Source: Azophilus sp965199705
GTDB lineage: Bacteria > Pseudomonadota > Gammaproteobacteria > Pseudomonadales > Azotimanducaceae
Direction: 5' to 3'
DNA length: 64,000 nucleotides
Assembly (NCBI GenBank): GCA_965199705.1
Contig: OZ241359.1
Coordinates: 2,108,001-2,172,000, forward strand
Under the pieces are notes generated by a model. It searched no databases, had not been told where the DNA came from, and saw nothing but the letters and a program-made list of their open reading frames with translations. Shown piece by piece: positions 60,189 through 64,000 of the stretch. The translations under genes and the position numbers were made by a program. Numbering within the stretch: position 1 is the first letter of the stretch; each line of letters begins with the position of its first letter.

Positions 60189-61577
60189 TCAGCGCACGAC
60201 AATGATGCCGAAGCGCCCGGATCGGTAAACCCGCAAGAGAATCTGGCCGCTGTTGTGGCGCACGGCTTCGCGCAGGTCCCGCAGGTCGCGCACCTGCTGT
60301 CGGTTGACGTCAACGATCACATCGCCCTGACGCAGGCCAGCTATCTCGGCTCCGCTGCCCGTGCTGACACCGGTGACCAGCACGCCGTCACCCTCTTCCT
60401 GGTCATTGCTGAAGTTCTGAAGCTCGGTGCCGGCGAGCAAGGCGCTGAGGTGCGCGCCATCGACCTTTTCCAGCCGATCGGTCTCGATCAGGATGGACAC
60501 CTTGCGGCGCTCGCCCCCGCGCACCAGCTCCAGGTCCAGTTCATCGCCGACAAAGACAGTTGCTGTCTCGCTCTGGAAGTCGCCCGTCCCGTTCACCGGT
60601 TTATCGCCTATGGCGACAATGACATCGCCCGATTCGATCTTGCCGCTGACGGCAGCCCCGGGCATCACCGACACCACCACCACGCCCCGGTCCTCGGACA
60701 GGTTGAAGGCCTCTGCGAGGTCAGATGTCAGATCCTGCACCTGTATGCCCAGATAGCCACGTTGCACGACGCCATGCTTGATGATCTGATCGACCACCGA
60801 GCGCACCAGATTGGCGGGGATGGCAAAACCGATGCCAACGTTGACGCCCGCCGGCGAGTAGAGCGCCGTATTGATGCCAACCAGGCCACCGCTCAGATCA
60901 ACCAGGGCGCCGCCGGAATTGCCGGGATTGATGGAGGCATCGGTTTGAATGAAGTCCTCGATGCCTTCAATGCCAAGGCCACTGCGCCCAAGGGCGCTGA
61001 CGATGCCGCTGGTCACCGTCTGCTGAAGCCCGAACGGATTGCCGATGGCGACCACGAAATCGCCCACCAGCAGCTGGTCCGAATCGCTGAAGCGAATCTG
61101 CGTCAAGTCGTCGGCGCGCACCCGCAGCACCGCCAGGTCCACCTCCGGGTCCGTACCCACAAGCGTCGCCTCCAGAACCCGACCATCGGACAAGGTGACG
61201 TCGACATCGTCGGCGCGCGCCACCACATGATGATTGGTCACGATGTAACCGCGACCGGCGTCGGCAATCACACCGCTGCCGGCGCTGCGGGTGCGCCGAT
61301 AGCGCTGCGTCCGGGGTACATTGAAGAAGCGACGAAAGAATGGATCGTCGAACAGCGGATTGCGCACTGGCCGGGTGGTGTAGGTGGCGATGTTGACCAC
61401 CGCCGGATTGACCTCGCGCAACATGGGCGCCAGGCTGGGCAAGGCGCCAGCATCGGGCAGCGCCGTCTGCGCAGGCATGGCAAACACGACCGGGGTCGCC
61501 ACCAGCAACGCCAGCCTGCACAGTTGGCCGAAGGCCAGTCGGGGAGATAACCATTTGGAGACAGGAAACATCAACAT
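60189..61577 (-). CDS. degQ: Periplasmic serine endoprotease DegP/DegQ-like
   Basis: 462 residues from the ATG at 61575-61577 (or 460 from 61571). Signal peptide RLALLVATPVVFAMPAQTA. Catalytic triad: His in GYIVTNHHVVARA, Asp in DPEVDLAVLRVR and Ser in DASINPGNSGGALVDLSGG. Two PDZ domains follow (GVVQRGYLGIQVQDLTSDLA onward, and GVLVTGVSTGSGAEIAGLRQ). No Q-linker insertion of DegP is seen (FFNVPRTQRYRRTRS is short), favouring the DegQ type. It degrades or refolds misfolded envelope proteins. It lies 38 bases downstream of tRNA-Gly on the same strand. Confidence 0.93.
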   Translation of the reverse strand: MLMFPVSKWLSPRLAFGQLCRLALLVATPVVFAMPAQTALPDAGALPSLAPMLREVNPAVVNIATYTTRPVRNPLFDDPFFRRFFNVPRTQRYRRTRSAGSGVIADAGRGYIVTNHHVVARADDVDVTLSDGRVLEATLVGTDPEVDLAVLRVRADDLTQIRFSDSDQLLVGDFVVAIGNPFGLQQTVTSGIVSALGRSGLGIEGIEDFIQTDASINPGNSGGALVDLSGGLVGINTALYSPAGVNVGIGFAIPANLVRSVVDQIIKHGVVQRGYLGIQVQDLTSDLAEAFNLSEDRGVVVVSVMPGAAVSGKIESGDVIVAIGDKPVNGTGDFQSETATVFVGDELDLELVRGGERRKVSILIETDRLEKVDGAHLSALLAGTELQNFSNDQEEGDGVLVTGVSTGSGAEIAGLRQGDVIVDVNRQQVRDLRDLREAVRHNSGQILLRVYRSGRFGIIVVR

Positions 61578-61614
61578 GCTCGACAGTTGAACCCAGGGAT
61601 TGCGGCCCGAAAGC

Positions 61615-61690
61615 TGGAGCGGGAAACGGGAGTCGAACCCGCGACCACTTGCTTGGGAAGCAAGCGCTCTACCAGCTGAGCTATTCCCGC
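61615..61690 (-). tRNA. tRNA-Gly(CCC)
   Basis: 76 bases with CCA encoded. Acceptor GCGGGAA pairs with TTCCCGC, discriminator T. Anticodon stem-loop CTTGC-TTCCCAA-GCAAG gives CCC; the T arm has GTTCGACTC. It lies just upstream of degQ on the same strand. Confidence 0.95.
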
Positions 61691-61797
61691 CGAAAAGCCG
61701 CACGCCCGAACTGAACGCGTCCAGGAAACGCCAGTTTACCCCAGATCAAACACCGCACCGGCGTGACGGCGCAGCCCTTCCGGCTGCGTGTGCGCTT

Positions 61798-63987
61798 CTA
61801 CGCTGGGGAAACAACGGACTCCGCCCCCTCTTCTTCTTCATGCGGGCCAACCGGTTCGAGGGGCAGGACGAAGCGCATCTCGGTGAACTTTCCGAACTCG
61901 GAATCCACCTCGATCGCGCCACCGTGACGGGCGATGATATCAGCAGTCAGCGACAGACCAAGGCCCGTGCCCTTGCCCGCATCCTTGGTGGTCACAAAGG
62001 GTTCGAAGATGGCCTCGCGCATTTCGTCGGGGATGCCGCTGCCATTGTCGCGGACACTGAATTCGAATCCATCCTCACGCCGTCGGCTGGCGATGCGCAG
62101 TGTCGGTCGATAATCGGCTTCCGCCTTGTCAGACTGAATCTTTTCGTCTATGGCCTGGCAGGCGTTGGTGACGATGTTGAGAAACGCCCGGCCCATATCC
62201 TGTGGCACGACTTCCATCAGGCCGATGTCGGCGTCCAGTTCTTCTTCGATGGTGACGTTGAAGGCGATGCTCTGAGCGCGCATGGCATGGTAGGTCAGCT
62301 CCATATACTGCTTCAGCAGACCGTTCAGGTCCGTTTCCCGCCACTCGCCAGGGCCGGTGCGTGAGTGCTCCAGCATGTTGCGCACGACGCTGTCCGCGCG
62401 CTTGCTGTGCTCCTGAATCTTGCCCAGATTGGGGCGCAGATCGCTGAGAATGGCCTGAATCTCTCCGGTGTCCAGTTCACCGCTCGCACCCTCCGCAATG
62501 ATCTCTTCGATCTCATCGACCAGCTCGCTCGACACCTCCGCGAAGTTGTTGACAAAGTTCAACGGGTTCTTGATCTCGTGCGCAACACCCGCGGTCAGCT
62601 GGCCAAGAGACGACAGGCGCGCCTCGGCGGCCACCTGTTCCTGCGCCTTGTTCAGCTCTTCCAGAGTCTCCTCCAACGCGTGATTCTTGCCCTCCAGCTC
62701 GGTGGCCAACTGCTCCACCAGGTTCAGGCGCTGTACTTCCAGGGCATGCCGCCGAAACACCTCCAGCGCCTCCGCCATGTCGGTGACCTCATCGTTGCCG
62801 ACCTGGTTCACTGTGGCTTCCAGATCGCCTGCGGCCATATCGCGCATAGACACGGCCAGGGATTCGAGCCGAGTCACAAGATGATGCGCGAAGTGCCAGC
62901 CAATCAGCACAGCGCCCAGAATGCCAAAGGTATTGAGCACCGCCATCAAAAAACTGCCGGTGCCAGCCGCAGACTGCGAATCGGCATTCACCGTCAGCGC
63001 CTGCCGGTTGGCGGCCTCCACCAGATCCTCAAGGTCACCGAGCATGGCGACGGCGCCCTCGCGAGCCTGACTGAGCAACCGCGCCTCCTGCGCCCGACGG
63101 CGCAGGGAAGAAGACGCCAGACCGAAGATGCCATCTTCCGCAATCCCAAGGTCGATCAGGTTCTCGATCTGCGCCAGCAGATTCCCGTCCAGCCGGCCCG
63201 CGGCCCGACGCATGTTCGCCTCAGCGCCTTCAAAACGCTCGCGCAGCTCATCAAGCGGCCCCATCTCCGTCATGGCCACTGCCTGGCCAAGCAGCACCGC
63301 GGCCAGATTGGACTGACTGTTGACTTCAATCAGATCCCGATAGCGCGCCAATTCCTTGTCAGAAGCGCGCTGCGCCAACGAGCTCTTCTGGTCGTTGATT
63401 CCGCGCAGCCCTTCCACTACATAGAAGCCATGATCGTCGATCATGGCGAACACCTTCAATTCGATCTGTCGGCTGACTTCGACAAGAGTCGAGAACCGCT
63501 CCCGCAAACGCCCTTCGATCTGCAGGCGGGTGCGCGAGGAGTCGTAGATTTCCGCCAACAGAGCCTCATAGTTATCCATGTGAGCGATGAGCAACTTCAG
63601 GTCTTCTGCCAGGATTTCGTCCCCGGAAAGCGTTTCCATCAGGGCGTCGATTGCCGCCTGTTCGCGGGCTATTTCGCGCTGCGCCAAATCGTGCTCAGAC
63701 AGGTTTTCAGCAATAGACAGACGGGCGGCGCCGCTGACCAGCCCGGTGCTGCGGCGCGCCACCTCGGTGACCGCGCTCAGATTGGGAATGGTCTGGACCG
63801 AAAGGCGCTCCTGGTAACCCACGACCCGCCCCAGATAGAAATAGGCCAGCAGGCTGGTGAGGATCAGCATGACAATGCCGCTGCCCAGGCCCAGGTATAT
63901 CTGCATCCCGATGCCGACACGCTCGCGAAAGATCCGGCGGTAGAGCAGCGCGAGCGGCCCCTTGAACCACCAGGACATATTCCTCAT
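61798..63987 (-). CDS. Membrane sensor histidine kinase
   Basis: Up to 729 residues (ATG 63987; ATG 63978 also possible, directly after GAGGA). First membrane helix at about 28-52; large, helical periplasmic domain to about 340 (LSIAENLSEHDLAQREIARE and similar), second helix FLMAVLNTFGILGAVLIGWH, then HAMP (LAVSMRDMAAGDLEATVNQV). A coiled coil (LEGKNHALEETLEELNKAQE) leads to the H-box LTAGVAHEIKNPLNFVNNFA, N-box FLNIVTNACQAIDEKIQ, G1 VRDNGSGIPDEM, F-box IFEPFVTTK and G2 GKGTGLGLSLT. No receiver domain or response regulator is visible in the window. The ligand is unknown. Confidence 0.93.
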   Translation of the reverse strand: MRNMSWWFKGPLALLYRRIFRERVGIGMQIYLGLGSGIVMLILTSLLAYFYLGRVVGYQERLSVQTIPNLSAVTEVARRSTGLVSGAARLSIAENLSEHDLAQREIAREQAAIDALMETLSGDEILAEDLKLLIAHMDNYEALLAEIYDSSRTRLQIEGRLRERFSTLVEVSRQIELKVFAMIDDHGFYVVEGLRGINDQKSSLAQRASDKELARYRDLIEVNSQSNLAAVLLGQAVAMTEMGPLDELRERFEGAEANMRRAAGRLDGNLLAQIENLIDLGIAEDGIFGLASSSLRRRAQEARLLSQAREGAVAMLGDLEDLVEAANRQALTVNADSQSAAGTGSFLMAVLNTFGILGAVLIGWHFAHHLVTRLESLAVSMRDMAAGDLEATVNQVGNDEVTDMAEALEVFRRHALEVQRLNLVEQLATELEGKNHALEETLEELNKAQEQVAAEARLSSLGQLTAGVAHEIKNPLNFVNNFAEVSSELVDEIEEIIAEGASGELDTGEIQAILSDLRPNLGKIQEHSKRADSVVRNMLEHSRTGPGEWRETDLNGLLKQYMELTYHAMRAQSIAFNVTIEEELDADIGLMEVVPQDMGRAFLNIVTNACQAIDEKIQSDKAEADYRPTLRIASRRREDGFEFSVRDNGSGIPDEMREAIFEPFVTTKDAGKGTGLGLSLTADIIARHGGAIEVDSEFGKFTEMRFVLPLEPVGPHEEEEGAESVVSPA

Positions 63988-64000
63988 GAAATCGGCGGCG

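Noticed and set aside
61578..61703. N-terminal extension of DegQ upstream of 61577
   Set aside because: The extra residues (GGNSSAGRALASQASGRG and following) are a translation of tRNA-Gly, a common annotation artefact.

Overview
The window is GC-rich, densely coded chromosomal DNA that most resembles a gammaproteobacterium. Evidence for this is the queA-tgt-yajC-secD-secF run, a PA0069-type radical SAM protein, an Ogt-type methyltransferase, a periplasmic DegQ/DegP protease and a BCCT carrier. I cannot name the species, and an uncultured marine or host-associated lineage is only a guess.

Layout. 1-1052 (minus): end of a VWA/CoxE-like gene and its MoxR ATPase. 1318-4202 (plus): an AT-rich promoter region, a putative toxin, an MqsA-like zinc-finger/HTH antitoxin and a KGGVGR-variant P-loop ATPase with TPR-like repeats. 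4305-9430 (minus): a tightly coupled amino-sugar cluster (GH20 hexosaminidase, NahK-like kinase, FAD oxidoreductase, aldo/keto reductase). 9479-11946: VOC protein, GST and a SIS-only sugar-phosphate isomerase. 11956-14467: a gene graveyard holding a DUF4338 transposase-like remnant, a frameshifted zinc-ribbon gene and a MobF relaxase remnant with three in-frame TAG codons. 14556-26094 (minus): a defence island. In transcription order it reads hsdM, hepT, mntA::hsdS fusion, DUF3644 HEPN protein, a broken hsdR 5' end, a short RHH protein, XRE-ImmA/IrrE protein, DUF4411 PIN-like protein, intact hsdR, ApeA-like HEPN protein. Most junctions overlap by 1-8 bases.

26385-33028 (minus): fdsGBA formate dehydrogenase, fdhD and a TauD-family dioxygenase, each pair overlapping or nearly so. 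33170-42119: aroA, a SYLF lipoprotein-like gene with a duplicated 3' end, BCCT carrier, ogt, PMI-like cupin, MBL hydrolase, DUF2147, malate dehydrogenase, Nudix, GNAT. 42196-45039: cadherin-repeat autotransporter. 45183-45504: tRNA-Cys, tRNA-Leu(UAA), tRNA-Leu(UAG). 45629-47904: GST and MATE exporter. 47905-49714: a small accessory patch (frameshifted HNH/pentapeptide gene, DUF433/DUF5615 toxin-antitoxin pair) ending at tRNA-Leu(CAA). 49898-55258: queA-tgt-yajC-secD-secF. 55249-64000: inositol monophosphatase, radical SAM protein, sodium/solute symporter, Zn alcohol dehydrogenase, DegQ, tRNA-Gly(CCC) and a sensor histidine kinase.

The most interesting object is the type I restriction operon. 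Its specificity subunit carries an N-terminal MntA nucleotidyltransferase (antitoxin) domain, and the matching HepT ribonuclease toxin is encoded immediately upstream. A second HEPN protein (DUF3644) lies between hsdS and the original hsdR position, and a third (ApeA-like) lies after hsdR. The inferred logic is that loss or displacement of the modification/specificity complex would release an RNase. Secondary signals are a toxin/antitoxin/KGGVGR-ATPase trio, a dispersed intergenic repeat with core ATATTGC, and a 25-base direct repeat placed just before two start codons.
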